Positions 17,794 through 26,277 of a stretch of DNA of 64,000 nt are shown here, piece by piece. Each line of letters begins with the position of its first letter. Positions within the stretch are counted from its first letter, which is position 1. Source of the DNA: an uncultured Selenomonadales bacterium (GTDB lineage: Bacteria; Bacillota; Negativicutes; Selenomonadales; Selenomonadaceae); contig CALFJC010000101.1 of the NCBI GenBank assembly GCA_937877655.1, positions 1 to 64,000 on the forward strand, in the 5' to 3' direction. The position numbers and the translations under genes are program-made. The notes beneath the pieces are model-generated. The model ran no database searches. It had not been told where the DNA came from and saw nothing but the letters and a program-made list of their open reading frames with translations.

Positions 17794-18363
17794 TCAGAAA
17801 TTTAAACTCATAAGCACTTCGCCCGAATCAAGATCGAAAATTTGAATTTTCTCTTCGTCAATGACGGCGACACTTGTTTTTTTATCTGCGCGGTTTGAAA
17901 GATAAGGCGAAACGGTTCCGGGATTGAGGAAAATTGTATCGCCGCGCTTTTCGAGAACCGTTGTGTGAATATGCCCCGTGATAAAAATATCTGCGCGGAA
18001 ATTTTTTGCCATTGCGTCTTTATCGGCGTCGGTCGGCAATTTGTGCCCGTGATTTATAACGATTCTTTTTCCGTTCGCGAAGACATGAGAATACTCTGAA
18101 AGCACGGGAACTTTCAAAACAAGCTGATCCACTTCGGAATCTCCGTTGCCGCGAGCAATCATGAACGGAATTTTAGATGCGTTAATCAAATTCGCCAGCG
18201 CTTTAGGATTGTAATCGTCGCCTTTGTAATTCGGATTGTTCGGTCCGTGATAAAGCACGTCGCCCGCATGAAGAATAACTTCCGCGTCGGCGAAAAATTT
18301 TTCAATCGCAAGAGCAACCCTGTCAATGTAGCCGTGCGAATCAGAAATAACTCCAATTTTCAT
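17794..18363 (-). CDS. YfcE-type metallophosphoesterase
   Basis: The product is a 189-aa calcineurin-like phosphodiesterase. Metal ligands lie in GVISDSHG (N-terminus), HAGDVL, RGNGD, INHGHK and ITGHIHT, with LNPGTVS near the end. YfcE/MJ0936-family enzymes cleave phosphodiesters in vitro; the physiological substrate is unknown. The ATG at 18363 follows GGAGAG. It is divergent from rny. Confidence 0.9.
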   Translation of the reverse strand: MKIGVISDSHGYIDRVALAIEKFFADAEVILHAGDVLYHGPNNPNYKGDDYNPKALANLINASKIPFMIARGNGDSEVDQLVLKVPVLSEYSHVFANGKRIVINHGHKLPTDADKDAMAKNFRADIFITGHIHTTVLEKRGDTIFLNPGTVSPYLSNRADKKTSVAVIDEEKIQIFDLDSGEVLMSLNF

Positions 18364-18407
18364 GTTAAAACTCTCCTTGTTGTTTTTTAATGTGGCGGTT
18401 TTCACAC

Positions 18408-18436
18408 TTGAAAATGTATCTTTTATCGGGTAAAAT
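18408..18436 (+). promoter_or_regulatory. rny promoter
   Basis: TTGAAA (18408-18413), 17-bp spacer, TAAAAT (18431-18436). The predicted transcript starts near 18443, after the in-frame ATG at 18438. This argues for a downstream start codon for rny. Confidence 0.7.
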
Positions 18437-18488
18437 GTCAACCGACAATTTATCCCGCAAGGGATTTTTGCTTAAAAGAAATTTGGGG

Positions 18489-20033
18489 GTGAGTGTTATC
18501 GCTATTACTATCGCAGCAGTCATCATTGCAATAATTCTCGGCGCATTGGGCGGTTATACGGCGCGAAAAAGAACAGCCGAAAAACAAATCGGCTCGGCAG
18601 AAGAAGAAGCGCGGCGCATAATCGACGAGGCGCGAGAAAAATCTGACGCAGAAAAGAAAGAAGCCATTCTTGAAGCTAAAGAAGAAATTCATAGAATGCG
18701 GCAGGATCTCGACCGCGATACCAAAGAAAGACGCAACGAACTTTCACGGCAGGAACGGCGGGTTGTTCAGAAGGAAGAAAATCTTGACAAAAAGCTGGAT
18801 TCACTGGAAAAAAAGGAAGTTCTTCTGAGTAAAAAAGAGGCGAGGCTTAACGAATCGCAAGCTCGATTGGATGCAATGCAGGAAAAGGAAGATGCCGAAT
18901 TGGCACGCATTGCAGAACTGAGCCGAGATGAGGCGCGAACAATCATTATGGACGAAGTTGAGGAGGGACTTAAGCACGATAAGGCGGTAAAAATCAAAGA
19001 ATATGAAGCGCAAATTAAAGACGAGGCGGACAAAAAGGCGCGTGACATTTTGAGTACGGCAATTCAACGTTGCGCGGCGGATCATGTAACGGAAACAACG
19101 GTATCGGTCGTATCACTGCCGAGCGACGACATGAAAGGACGAATTATCGGGCGCGAAGGCAGAAATATTCGGACGTTGGAGACGGCGACGGGCATTGATT
19201 TAATAATCGACGACACACCCGAAGCGGTTATTTTATCGGGCTTTGATCCCGTCAAGCGCGAAATTGCCCGCGTTGCATTGGAAAAATTAATTTCGGACGG
19301 GCGAATACATCCTGCGCGGATTGAAGAAATGGTCGAGAAAGCGACTCGCGAGGTCGATAACCGAATGAAAGAAGCTGGCGAACAGGCAACTTTCAAAGTC
19401 GGAGTGCACGGAATTCATCCCGAACTGATAAAACTTTTGGGGCGGCTGAAATATCGCACAAGTTACGGACAAAATGTTTTGAGTCACTCAATCGAAGTGG
19501 CATTGCTCGCGGGGATTATGGCGAGTGAACTCGGCGTTGATGTCAATTTGGCAAAACGCGCAGGACTTCTTCACGACATAGGAAAAGCTGTGGATCATGA
19601 AATGGAAGGACCGCACGTGACAATCGGCGCGGATTTGGCAAAACGTTATCGCGAAAATAAAAATGTCATCAACGCGATAGCCGCGCATCACGGCGACGTT
19701 GAAGCGACTTCGGTCGAGGCGGTTTTGGTAGCGGCGGCGGATGCAGTTTCGGCGGCAAGACCGGGAGCGCGGCGCGAAAGTTTGGAAATGTATTTGAAAC
19801 GGCTGAAAATGTTGGAAGAAATAGCCGAATCGTTCGAGGGCGTCGAAAGATGTTTTGCTATTCAAGCCGGGCGCGAAATTCGCGTTATGGTTAAGCCCGA
19901 CAAAATTGATGACGCGGCGGCAGTTACTCTGGCGCATGACATTGTTAAAAAGATAGAAAAGGATTTGGATTATCCCGGGCAAGTTAGAGCAACGATCATT
20001 CGTGAAGTTCGCGTTGTCGACTACGCCAAATGA
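18489..20033 (+). CDS. rny: Ribonuclease Y
   Basis: RNase Y is the membrane-anchored endoribonuclease that starts mRNA decay in many Firmicutes. From the GTG at 18489 it is 514 aa, the usual size. Layout: N-terminal transmembrane helix ([16 protein letters not shown]), a long charged coiled coil (about 25-185), a KH domain ([15 protein letters not shown]), and an HD domain with the HD pair in [12 protein letters not shown] plus AAHHGDVE. In-frame ATG 18438 and TTG 18468/18483 are alternatives, but 18438 precedes the inferred transcription start. No start has a well-spaced Shine-Dalgarno, so the N-terminus is uncertain. It leads the operon with the next gene, ymdB and perhaps spoVS. Confidence 0.95.
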   Translation: MSVIAITIAAVIIAIILGALGGYTARKRTAEKQIGSAEEEARRIIDEAREKSDAEKKEAILEAKEEIHRMRQDLDRDTKERRNELSRQERRVVQKEENLDKKLDSLEKKEVLLSKKEARLNESQARLDAMQEKEDAELARIAELSRDEARTIIMDEVEEGLKHDKAVKIKEYEAQIKDEADKKARDILSTAIQRCAADHVTETTVSVVSLPSDDMKGRIIGREGRNIRTLETATGIDLIIDDTPEAVILSGFDPVKREIARVALEKLISDGRIHPARIEEMVEKATREVDNRMKEAGEQATFKVGVHGIHPELIKLLGRLKYRTSYGQNVLSHSIEVALLAGIMASELGVDVNLAKRAGLLHDIGKAVDHEMEGPHVTIGADLAKRYRENKNVINAIAAHHGDVEATSVEAVLVAAADAVSAARPGARRESLEMYLKRLKMLEEIAESFEGVERCFAIQAGREIRVMVKPDKIDDAAAVTLAHDIVKKIEKDLDYPGQVRATIIREVRVVDYAK

Positions 20034-20066
20034 CATTCCTAATTCCTAATTCATAATTCCTAATTG
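20034..20066. repeat. 7-bp-period repeat after rny
   Basis: Units of the ATTCCTA/ATTCATA type begin directly after the rny TGA. Confidence 0.8.
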
Positions 20067-20088
20067 CTTTTCAAAGGGGGTTGGAGCG

Positions 20089-20616
20089 GTGTTTAATTTT
20101 CTGAAGAAGGCGAAGAAACCCGATCCCGACGCGGGACGACTTTTGGCTTCAATTTTGTTGGTATTTCCTGCAGTTCAATCGGTGACTTACGATTCAAAAG
20201 ATGAAACGCTTGAATTCTCCTTTGCATTGAACGGGAAATTTTCACACGAAGATTTTCAAAAGTTTTTGAATCATGTTGCGGAGTCTGTGGAAACTTTTCA
20301 TCACTTGGAAGGCTTGAGTGGCGCGACGATTGAACTTAATGTCGAAGGGATTTACGGCACCTGCTTTTTGAATGTACGGCGCGACGTTGCCACTTTGACT
20401 TGTCGGGAATTGTCGATGCTTACCGAGCTGGCGGAAAATTATTTCGGCGACAGATTGATTGAGGAATATGACGAAGGGCTTATTCCGAATGAAGAATATT
20501 TGATGGAGCAGGAAGATTTTTTGGAGCAAAGTTTAAATAACATGCGGCAACTTCGCGTTGAAGGGAGATTGGTCGGCGTCCGCGAGCGCGAACGAGTTTT
20601 GGTTTATTCTCGATAG
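20089..20616 (+). CDS. Conserved hypothetical protein between rny and ymdB
   Basis: The product is 175 aa from a GTG start, acidic and without membrane segments or signal peptide. The N-terminus is MFNFLKKAKKPDPDAGR. The body has alternating strands and helices (LEFSFALNGKFSHEDFQKFL, SGATIELNVEGIYGTCFLNV) and a charged C-terminal helix. I do not recognise a named family. Its position inside the rny-ymdB operon suggests a link to RNA metabolism or to the surface-attached RNase Y complex; this is inference. Confidence 0.8.
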   Translation: MFNFLKKAKKPDPDAGRLLASILLVFPAVQSVTYDSKDETLEFSFALNGKFSHEDFQKFLNHVAESVETFHHLEGLSGATIELNVEGIYGTCFLNVRRDVATLTCRELSMLTELAENYFGDRLIEEYDEGLIPNEEYLMEQEDFLEQSLNNMRQLRVEGRLVGVRERERVLVYSR

Positions 20617-20631
20617 TGAGGAGTGAAATTT

Positions 20632-21411
20632 TTGCGGATATTGATGGTTGGGGATGTCGTGGGCAGACCCGGCAGATATTTTTTTATGGAACAGACGCCC
20701 GAACTCAAAGCGGCGAAAAATATAGATATGGTAATAGTCAACGGAGAAAATGCGGCGCACGGAAAAGGTTTGACGCCCGGAATTTTCGCGGAACTTGTTC
20801 GCGGCGGCGCGGACGTCGTCACGACGGGCAATCACATTTGGGATAATCCGACCGTCTTACAAATTATTGATTCGGAGCCGTTTTTACTTCGTCCCGCAAA
20901 TTATCCCGAAGATTCGCCCGGCAAAGGATTCTGTATTTATCCCGTCGGCAAAAAGAAAATCGGCGTGATTAACATGTCGGGAAGAACTTTCATGCAACCG
21001 CTTATGGACGATCCTTTTCGGCTCGGAGATAAAATCGTAAGTTTCCTAAAAAAGAATTGCGCCTTGATTTTTATCGATTTTCACGCCGAAGCGACCAGTG
21101 AAAAACTTGCCTTCGCGCATTACTTCGACGGGCAAGTTACGGCAGTCGTCGGAACTCACACGCATGTTCAAACGGCGGACGAAAAAATTTTGCCGAAAGG
21201 CACGGCGTATATCAGCGATTTGGGAATGGTCGGCGCGGAAAATTCTATTTTGGGCGTGGAGATTGAACCCGTGATAAAAAAATTTTTGACGGGGCGTCCG
21301 AGCAAATTTGAAGTCGCCGAAGGAGCCGCCGTCTATTGCGCACTTTTGATTGAAACCGATGATAAAACCGACAAAGTCATTAAGATTGAAAGAATTTTTA
21401 TCAAACCATAA
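20632..21411 (+). CDS. ymdB: YmdB-family metallophosphoesterase
   Basis: The product is 259 aa. From the TTG at 20632, 8 nt after GAGGAG, it begins RILMVGDVVGRPGR, the family N-terminus; an upstream GTG (20623) overlaps the Shine-Dalgarno. Other motifs: IVNGENAAHGKGLTP, TTGNHIWDN, FIDFHAEATSEK, VVGTHTHVQTAD, YISDLGMVG. B. subtilis YmdB is a cyclic-nucleotide phosphodiesterase linked to biofilm and motility switching. It usually neighbours rny, as here. Confidence 0.95.
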   Translation: MRILMVGDVVGRPGRYFFMEQTPELKAAKNIDMVIVNGENAAHGKGLTPGIFAELVRGGADVVTTGNHIWDNPTVLQIIDSEPFLLRPANYPEDSPGKGFCIYPVGKKKIGVINMSGRTFMQPLMDDPFRLGDKIVSFLKKNCALIFIDFHAEATSEKLAFAHYFDGQVTAVVGTHTHVQTADEKILPKGTAYISDLGMVGAENSILGVEIEPVIKKFLTGRPSKFEVAEGAAVYCALLIETDDKTDKVIKIERIFIKP

Positions 21412-21582
21412 ACAACTGCTATTAAAATGTGAAATAAAATATATGCCAAAATCGACGAAGGAAGTGAAGGATTTAAACTAAGTTTGAAGAATTAACAGGG
21501 AAAATAATTTAGACGCAGAAGGAGCCGCAGCAGGTAGAAAACCACTACAACACGAAAATGCAACAAGAGAGGAGGATCAATC

Positions 21583-21843
21583 ATGGAAATTCTGAAGGTA
21601 TCAGCCAAATCTAACCCCAATTCCGTCGCCGGCGCACTCGCGGGAGTAATTCGCGAAACCGGAAGTGCCGAGATGCAGGCGATAGGTGCCGGAGCGCTGA
21701 ACCAAGCGGTTAAAGCAGTTGCCATTGCACGCGGCTTCGTGGCACCGCACGGCGTAGACCTCATCTGCATTCCTGCTTTTACGGACATTGAAATTGACGG
21801 GAGCGAACGTACTGCTATCAAGCTCATAGTCGAACCGCGTTAA
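21583..21843 (+). CDS. spoVS: Stage V sporulation protein S
   Basis: The product is the 86-aa Alba-like SpoVS, near-universal in length and sequence (MEILKVSAKSNPNSVAGALA, IGAGALNQAVKAVAIARGFV, ICIPAFTDIEIDGSERTAIK). It is a nucleic-acid-binding protein needed for late sporulation steps in Bacillus but also present in non-sporulating Negativicutes. A 170-nt leader separates it from ymdB and a strong GAGGAGG lies before the ATG. It may have its own promoter in that leader. Confidence 0.97.
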   Translation: MEILKVSAKSNPNSVAGALAGVIRETGSAEMQAIGAGALNQAVKAVAIARGFVAPHGVDLICIPAFTDIEIDGSERTAIKLIVEPR

Positions 21844-21939
21844 TTCCTTGGCAATTTACCTCGTCTCGGCAATCAACGTAGTATCAAAAATTTTTTCCGT
21901 GTAAAGGCGGACATTCAAAATCATGGAGGCGAAAGATTA

Positions 21940-22764
21940 ATGGCGGGCGATTTGCATACTCACACGAATTTTTCTGACGGATCTTTTTCTCCCGAAGAAC
22001 TGGTCGTGGCGGCTAAAAAAATCGGTCTGCATTATCTGGGCATCACCGATCATGATACTGTTGACGGTGTTCGTTACCTTTACGAAAACGGGCTCTATCC
22101 GGGCAGGGGCGTGAATATAATTCCCGGAATTGAGCTTAGCGCAAATCATCCCGAACGAGATATTCACATTGTCGGTTACAACATTGACATTTATAATGAA
22201 GCCCTCTTGGAAATGATTGACAAGATTATTGAGGCGCGCTGGGAAAGATTCAGCGAAATTATCGGCATCCTGCAGGCTAAGAAATTCAACATTCGCGAGG
22301 CAGATGTTTTGAAAATCGCGGGAACCAGTCGCTCAATCGGTCGGGCGCACATTGCGCGAACTTTGGTTAGAATAGGCGCGTTTAAAAGTGTTCGAGACGC
22401 TTTTGACAAAATGCTTGGCAAAGGAAAACCGGCTTATGTGCCGCGTTATCTGCCCGAAGTCGACGAAGTGATTGATGTTATTCATCAGGCGGGCGGAAAA
22501 GCCGTTTTGGCGCATCCAAAACTTGTCGGCGACGATGAACTTGTTGAGGAGCTTTGCAAGAAGATGGACGGGCTTGAAGTTTATTATCCCTTTCACAAGC
22601 CGTCGGAAGTTCAGCATTACTTTTTCTTGGCTAAGAAATATGATTTGCTGATAACGGGCGGCAGTGATTTTCACGGAACTTCGTCCAGATTTGTTAATGA
22701 GCTCGGAGAGTTTACGATAAGCGATGCTCTTGCCGAAAAATTTTTCGTCGAACCTCGAAATTAG
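21940..22764 (+). CDS. PHP-domain phosphoesterase (YciV/RNase AM type)
   Basis: The product is 274 aa. PHP metal-binding motifs appear in order: DLHTHTNFSDG (4-14), ITDHDTVDG, IPGIELSA, DIHIVGY, a central helical insert, AVLAHPK and TGGSDFHG. Relatives include the E. coli 5'-3' exoribonuclease RNase AM/YciV and nucleoside 3',5'-bisphosphate phosphatases. The exact substrate cannot be read from the sequence. It follows spoVS after about 95 bp and is closed by a terminator. Confidence 0.88.
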   Translation: MAGDLHTHTNFSDGSFSPEELVVAAKKIGLHYLGITDHDTVDGVRYLYENGLYPGRGVNIIPGIELSANHPERDIHIVGYNIDIYNEALLEMIDKIIEARWERFSEIIGILQAKKFNIREADVLKIAGTSRSIGRAHIARTLVRIGAFKSVRDAFDKMLGKGKPAYVPRYLPEVDEVIDVIHQAGGKAVLAHPKLVGDDELVEELCKKMDGLEVYYPFHKPSEVQHYFFLAKKYDLLITGGSDFHGTSSRFVNELGEFTISDALAEKFFVEPRN

Positions 22765-22787
22765 ATTGACAACATATTTTGAACAAA

Positions 22788-22819
22788 AAAATCCGTCTCC
22801 TGTTGAGGCGGATTTTTTC
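22788..22819 (+). terminator. Intrinsic terminator after the PHP gene
   Basis: The stem AAATCCGTCT/AGGCGGATTT is followed by TTTTT. Confidence 0.85.
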
Positions 22820-22837
22820 ATTTCTTGCGGAGAGTGT

Positions 22838-23110
22838 CCCCTTTTTCCTAAAGTGGACTACGCAAAACCATCTCGGCTACTCGTTGATTCGATTCATTCA
22901 AAATAATTTTTTGTCGTTTAAACTTCTTTTCTTTGCTTGCCCAAAGAAAAGAAGCAAAAGAAAGGGCACCTCGCAGGGGCGTTTCCGGCAATGAAAACAT
23001 CCTGTTTTCGTTGCCGGCGGGCGCACGTCCTGTGCGCCCGTGTCTTCACTACCCGCTACAATTTTTTCCATTACTCATTACTAATTACGCATTACGCATT
23101 GCGCATTGCC
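22838..23110. repeat. Three-hairpin dispersed element, copy 3 (inverted)
   Basis: This is the most complete copy, in the orientation opposite to copies 2 and 5. It opens with GTCCCC...AAAGTGGAC, then hairpin C (22923-22954, CTTCTTTTCTTTG arms), hairpin B (22985-23017) and hairpin A (23019-23039), and ends in 7-bp-period ATTACGC units (23071-23108). Its left end matches the right end of the copy at 60255-60502, so the element is about 250 bp. It fills the gap between two convergent genes. Short open frames through it are not genes. Confidence 0.85.
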
Positions 23111-23113
23111 TTT

Positions 23114-23290
23114 TTATCTCCCGCAACCGTAACGCCCGCAATAATTTTCGTCGTCACAATCTGCGCCGCAATAATAATTTCCATAATTCCCGCCGCAACA
23201 AAGATTTTCTTGTTCGCTTTGTGCTTCGCTGAAAGAACTGAATCCTAAAAGCATTAACGCCAACAACGCGCCCGATAAAAATTTTTTCAT
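23114..23290 (-). CDS. Small secreted Cys/Gly/Tyr-rich peptide
   Basis: This 58-codon gene starts at an ATG preceded by a perfect TAAGGAGG. The product has a clear signal peptide (MKKFLSGALLALMLLGFSSF, cleavage near SEA-QS) and a mature part of about 34 residues. The mature part has seven cysteines and repeated small motifs (CCGGNYGNYYCGADC, DDENYCGRYGCGR). It begins 13 nt after the stop of the TVP38-type gene and so shares its operon. I do not recognise a family. The pattern suggests a disulfide-bonded or metal-binding surface peptide. Confidence 0.75.
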   Translation of the reverse strand: MKKFLSGALLALMLLGFSSFSEAQSEQENLCCGGNYGNYYCGADCDDENYCGRYGCGR

Positions 23291-23303
23291 TCTAAAATCC
23301 TCC

Positions 23304-23975
23304 TTAATGATGATGTTTTTTCTGATACCACCAAGCCCAACCGATTAAGGCAACCGCAAAAATCACAACAATAATTATCCGCAAAAAACCTTCCTCGTGC
23401 AAGATGGCGTCGTGTCCGATTATCGCTTCAATCCCCGTCGAAGGAAATTTTCCGACCAGCGACGCCAAAAAATAATCTGCCAAACTCATTGAACTCAACG
23501 CGCCTGCCGCATTCAAAATCCCGCTCGGAACATACGGCACCATTCGCGCTATCAGCATGACAGTAAATCCGTTTTTCGAGCTGTACTTGTCGACAGAGCG
23601 AAGTCGCTTGCTTTTGGAAATTATTTTCCTTGCGCTGTCGCGGAAAAAAAATCTCAGCAACATGAAACTTATCGTCACTCCGACTGTCTCCGCTATCACC
23701 GATAAAATTATCCCCGGCACTATTCCGAAAATCAGCGTGTTCGCCGTTGAAAAAATTATCGCGGGCGGAAATCCTATCGCGTTGACAAAAAGCGTCAGCA
23801 AAAAACTGAACACGACCGCCAACGAGCCGTAACTTTTTATGTACTCCGCCGTCTCGACGATGTCGCCGCGTGAAAGCAATTCAAAAACTTCGGGCAAAAA
23901 TTCCGGCGCGGCAAGGTGTATCGACAAAAAAAGCATGACGATTAAAAAGGCGGCGGCAATTTTGACTTTGAACAT
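23304..23975 (-). CDS. TVP38/TMEM64-family membrane protein
   Basis: The product is 223 aa with about six hydrophobic segments. The VTT-domain core is recognisable: NAIGFPPAIIFSTANTLIFG, ETVGVTISFMLLRFFFRDSA, MLIARMVPYVPSGILNAAGAL and LVGKFPSTGIEAIIGHD. This DedA-like superfamily is involved in lipid scrambling or membrane homeostasis. The ATG at 23975 sits 9 nt after AGAAGG; a TTG six codons upstream is less likely. The protein ends in a WWYQKKHHH tail. It is followed by the Cys-rich peptide gene. Confidence 0.88.
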   Translation of the reverse strand: MFKVKIAAAFLIVMLFLSIHLAAPEFLPEVFELLSRGDIVETAEYIKSYGSLAVVFSFLLTLFVNAIGFPPAIIFSTANTLIFGIVPGIILSVIAETVGVTISFMLLRFFFRDSARKIISKSKRLRSVDKYSSKNGFTVMLIARMVPYVPSGILNAAGALSSMSLADYFLASLVGKFPSTGIEAIIGHDAILHEEGFLRIIIVVIFAVALIGWAWWYQKKHHH

Positions 23976-24036
23976 TTCCTTTTCCCTTCTCAAAAAATCT
24001 TTAGGGCGTCATTATAACACGTTCGGAGAAATTTTT

Positions 24037-24065
24037 TTGCAACGCACAAACTTTTTTGTTATCAT
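24037..24065 (+). promoter_or_regulatory. Promoter of the GT2 gene
   Basis: TTGCAA (24037-24042), 17-bp spacer, TATCAT (24060-24065), 26 nt upstream of the ATG. Confidence 0.6.
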
Positions 24066-24091
24066 GAAAAAAATTTTTTGGAGTTGAGTTA

Positions 24092-24946
24092 ATGAATTGC
24101 GGTTTGATAATCCCGACGCTCAATGCGGGCAGTCAATTCAAAAAATTGCTCGAACAAATTGCCGCGCAGTCTTTGCCGACAAAAAAATTAATCGTCGATT
24201 CGGAATCAACGGACGGAACTGCAGAACTTGCAAAAAATTTCGGGCTCGAAGTCTTGACGATACCGCGAAAAAATTTCAATCACGGCGCGACAAGACAATT
24301 TGCCCTTGAAAAACTTTTGCCGCTCGACGTGATTATTTTTTTGACTCAAGACGTTTTACTCCGCGAGGAACAATCGCTTGCGAAGTTGGTAAAAATTTTC
24401 GGCGAAGATAAATCTGTCGGCTTGTCTTACGGACGGCAACTTCCGCATGAAAACGCAACCAATGAAGCAAAATTTCTGCGCGCCTTCAACTATCCGCCCG
24501 AAAGTCAGTTGCGTTCTTTCGACGACAGAAAAATTTTCGGACTGAAAACGGCTTTCGCGTCGAATTCTTTTGCGGCTTATCAAGTCGCGGCTCTGCAAAG
24601 CGTCGGCGGCTTCCCGTCAAATGTGCCGCTCTGCGAGGACATGTATGTTGCGGCGAAAATGCTTCTGCGCGGGCTGAAAATTTTTTACGCGGCGGACGCG
24701 CAAGTTTATCACAGCCACAATTACACGGCGGCGCAGGAATTTCGTCGCTATGTTCAGATTGGAAAATTTCATGCGCGGGAAAGTTGGATTCGTGAAAATT
24801 TCGGCTCGGCGGAAGGCGCGGGAAAAAAATTTGTCTTTATGAAACTTGCCGCTTTGGCAAAAGAAAATCCGCTTGACTGCTTCGGAGCGATTTTCAGAGA
24901 TGCCGCAAAATTTTTCGGCTACAGGCTCGGCAGGTTGAAAGGATAA
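24092..24946 (+). CDS. Glycosyltransferase family 2 (rhamnosyltransferase-like)
   Basis: The product is a 284-aa GT-A fold enzyme. The nucleotide-sugar site begins LIIPTLNAG, followed by LIVDSESTDGTAELAK, FNHGATRQFALE, IIFLTQDV (acidic metal-site region) and VGGFPSNVPLCEDMYVAAKML. The NHGATR...TQD pattern is typical of rhamnosyltransferase-like enzymes that decorate cell-surface polysaccharide. rfbC (2923) in the same window would supply dTDP-rhamnose. No membrane segments. Confidence 0.85.
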   Translation: MNCGLIIPTLNAGSQFKKLLEQIAAQSLPTKKLIVDSESTDGTAELAKNFGLEVLTIPRKNFNHGATRQFALEKLLPLDVIIFLTQDVLLREEQSLAKLVKIFGEDKSVGLSYGRQLPHENATNEAKFLRAFNYPPESQLRSFDDRKIFGLKTAFASNSFAAYQVAALQSVGGFPSNVPLCEDMYVAAKMLLRGLKIFYAADAQVYHSHNYTAAQEFRRYVQIGKFHARESWIRENFGSAEGAGKKFVFMKLAALAKENPLDCFGAIFRDAAKFFGYRLGRLKG

Positions 24947-24952
24947 AAATTT

Positions 24953-24981
24953 TTGACATCCGCCGCGAAAAGTGCTATCTT
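24953..24981 (+). promoter_or_regulatory. Promoter of the LUD-domain gene
   Basis: TTGACA (24953-24958), 17-bp spacer, TATCTT (24976-24981). Confidence 0.65.
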
Positions 24982-25014
24982 TTTCGACAATCTATTTTGA
25001 AAGGAGGTGTGAAC

Positions 25015-25620
25015 ATGGACTTCAAAAATCTTAAAGCAAAACTCGAATCGCTCGGCTACGGCGTTATGTGTTTCGAGACGGCTGACGCGGCGGCTGATTA
25101 TCTTGATGAAAAAATTCATGATAAAACCGTCGGCTTCGGCGGCTCCGTCACGTTGGAGCAAATGGGGCTTTTTGACAGGCTCGCGCTCAACAACGAAGTT
25201 TTTTATCATAACCGATTGCCGGGCGGCATTTCCAAACTCGATATTTGCAAAAAGGCAAATTCCGCGCAGGTTTATCTGTCGTCCGTCAACGGCTTGGCTG
25301 AAACCGGCGAAATCGTCAACATTGACGGCAACGGCAACAGAATTTCCGCAATGCTTTTCGGGCATGAAAAAGTTTATTTCGTTATCGGCGAAAATAAAAT
25401 TGCCAAAAATCTTGACGCCGCCGTTTGGCGAGCCAGAAACATTGCCGCGCCGAAAAATGCTCAGCGTGTCAAGGCGAAGACTCCTTGCGCGATTAAGGCG
25501 GATAAATGTCACAACTGCGAAAGCACCAACAGAATTTGTCGGGCAATGTCGGTTTTGTGGGGAGCTCCCTTCCATTCCAATTTCGAGATTATTTTGATTA
25601 ACGAGGAGCTGGGATTCTAA
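25015..25620 (+). CDS. LUD-domain (LutC/YkgG-like) protein
   Basis: The product is 201 aa. LUD motifs: TVGFGGSVTLEQMGLFD, LPGGISKLDICKKANSAQVYLSSVNGLAETGEIVNIDGNGNR (interrupted by variable bases), KVYFVIGENKI, and NIAAPKNAQR. Four cysteines cluster in TPCAIKADKCHNCESTNRIC, which may bind metal. Stand-alone LUD proteins are related to the lactate-utilisation subunit LutC, but no lutA/lutB is adjacent, so the function is open. Excellent AAGGAGG start. Confidence 0.85.
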   Translation: MDFKNLKAKLESLGYGVMCFETADAAADYLDEKIHDKTVGFGGSVTLEQMGLFDRLALNNEVFYHNRLPGGISKLDICKKANSAQVYLSSVNGLAETGEIVNIDGNGNRISAMLFGHEKVYFVIGENKIAKNLDAAVWRARNIAAPKNAQRVKAKTPCAIKADKCHNCESTNRICRAMSVLWGAPFHSNFEIILINEELGF

Positions 25621-25740
25621 CTTTGAACAGAAAATTTTTAACAAAAAATTTTGCGGGCGGCAACGTGACGTTGCATCCAAAAAGTGCGTTCGAGCCGAAG
25701 AAATTTTCGATTTGCAACCGCGCTTTAAGCAAAAAAATTT

Positions 25741-25773
25741 GCGGGCGACCTTTTAAAGGCAACGCCCGCTTTT
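25741..25773 (+). terminator. Intrinsic terminator after the LUD gene
   Basis: The stem GCGGGCG/CGCCCGC encloses a loop with the sub-stem CCTTT/AAAGG and is followed by TTTT. Confidence 0.7.
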
Positions 25774-25791
25774 CATTTGTTTCATAAAGTA

Positions 25792-25820
25792 TTGAACGGC
25801 TAAATTTTTTCTGTTATAAT
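25792..25820 (+). promoter_or_regulatory. Promoter of toxin-like peptide 1
   Basis: TTGAAC (25792-25797), 17-bp spacer, TATAAT (25815-25820). The sequence is nearly identical to the promoter of peptide 2 at 26310-26338. In the leader, CTCCCTT (25834-25840) can pair with AAGGGAG over the Shine-Dalgarno site, so the ribosome site may be masked. Confidence 0.75.
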
Positions 25821-25875
25821 TTCATCAATGCCGCTCCCTTGACGGCGGTAACGCTTGAGAAGGGAGGTGAGATTT

Positions 25876-25977
25876 ATGGAGATTCTTATTCTTCTCGGCG
25901 TGACTGCAGTCGGTGGAACAATTGGTACCGTTATTGGCGGTCTGATCCTCGACTACATCCGCTATAGAACGAAGTAA
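25876..25977 (+). CDS. Small hydrophobic type I toxin-like peptide 1
   Basis: This is a 33-aa peptide: a short N-terminus (MEILILLGV), one glycine-rich transmembrane helix, and a charged tail (DYIRYRTK). It is preceded by GGGAGGTGA. One hydrophobic helix with a basic end, a structured leader hiding the Shine-Dalgarno, and a convergent antisense transcript over a shared terminator are the pattern of type I toxins such as Fst or TxpA. The peptide shares the arrangement GTVIGG-I---YIR with peptide 2. Assignment to a named toxin family is not possible from sequence alone, and toxicity is inferred. Confidence 0.7.
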   Translation: MEILILLGVTAVGGTIGTVIGGLILDYIRYRTK

Positions 25978-26030
25978 GCGGCAGCACCGGCTTATTGCCC
26001 CAGACAATCGGATTCACTAACCGATTAGGC

Positions 26031-26077
26031 AAAACGAAGCCCCGCACGGGTCACTACTCCGGCGGGGTTTTCGTTTT
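26031..26077. terminator. Bidirectional terminator shared by toxin 1 and its antisense RNA
   Basis: The long stem AAAACGAAGCCCCGC/GCGGGGTTTTCGTTTT is U-rich on both strands. Confidence 0.8.
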
Positions 26078-26128
26078 GATGAAACTTTTGGTGAAACCTA
26101 TGGAACTACGATTCTCATTCTTCTCTTC
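26031..26128 (-). ncRNA. Predicted antisense RNA a (antitoxin for peptide 1)
   Basis: The minus-strand promoter is TTGACA (26158-26163), 17-bp spacer, TAGATT (26135-26140). The RNA would start near 26128 and end in the shared terminator. Its 5' part is complementary to ATTCTCATTCTTCTC (26111-26125), a 14/15 copy of the toxin start region at 25882-25896. The preceding stretch GGTGAAACCTATGGA also mirrors the toxin ribosome-binding and start region. It can therefore pair with the toxin mRNA at two places, the start region and the terminator. Confidence 0.65.
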
Positions 26129-26169
26129 GCCGTTAATCTATCACAGCTCCAAAATTTTGTCAAGAAAGA

Positions 26170-26271
26170 ACGAAACCCCTGCGCGGTTCATCACTCCGAC
26201 AGGGGTTTTCGTTCGGTGAAAAAATACTTGAACTGCGATCTTCACTCACTGCAGTTGTTTGCTTTTCAAAC
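26170..26271 (-). ncRNA. Predicted orphan antisense RNA b
   Basis: The minus-strand promoter is TTGACA (26301-26306), 17-bp spacer, TAAATT (26278-26283). The terminator stem is at 26170-26213 (ACGAAACCCCTG/CAGGGGTTTTCGT). The layout matches RNAs a and c, but no toxin frame lies upstream in convergent orientation. Its would-be target phrase (GATCTTCACTCACTGCAG) does not occur in either toxin gene here. It is either a remnant of a third locus or regulates a copy elsewhere. Confidence 0.55.
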
Positions 26272-26277
26272 ACTGAA

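Noticed and set aside
18438..18488. ATG at 18438 as start of RNase Y
   Set aside because: It lies just upstream of the transcription start predicted from TTGAAA-17-TAAAAT, and the shorter form matches family length; not fully excluded.
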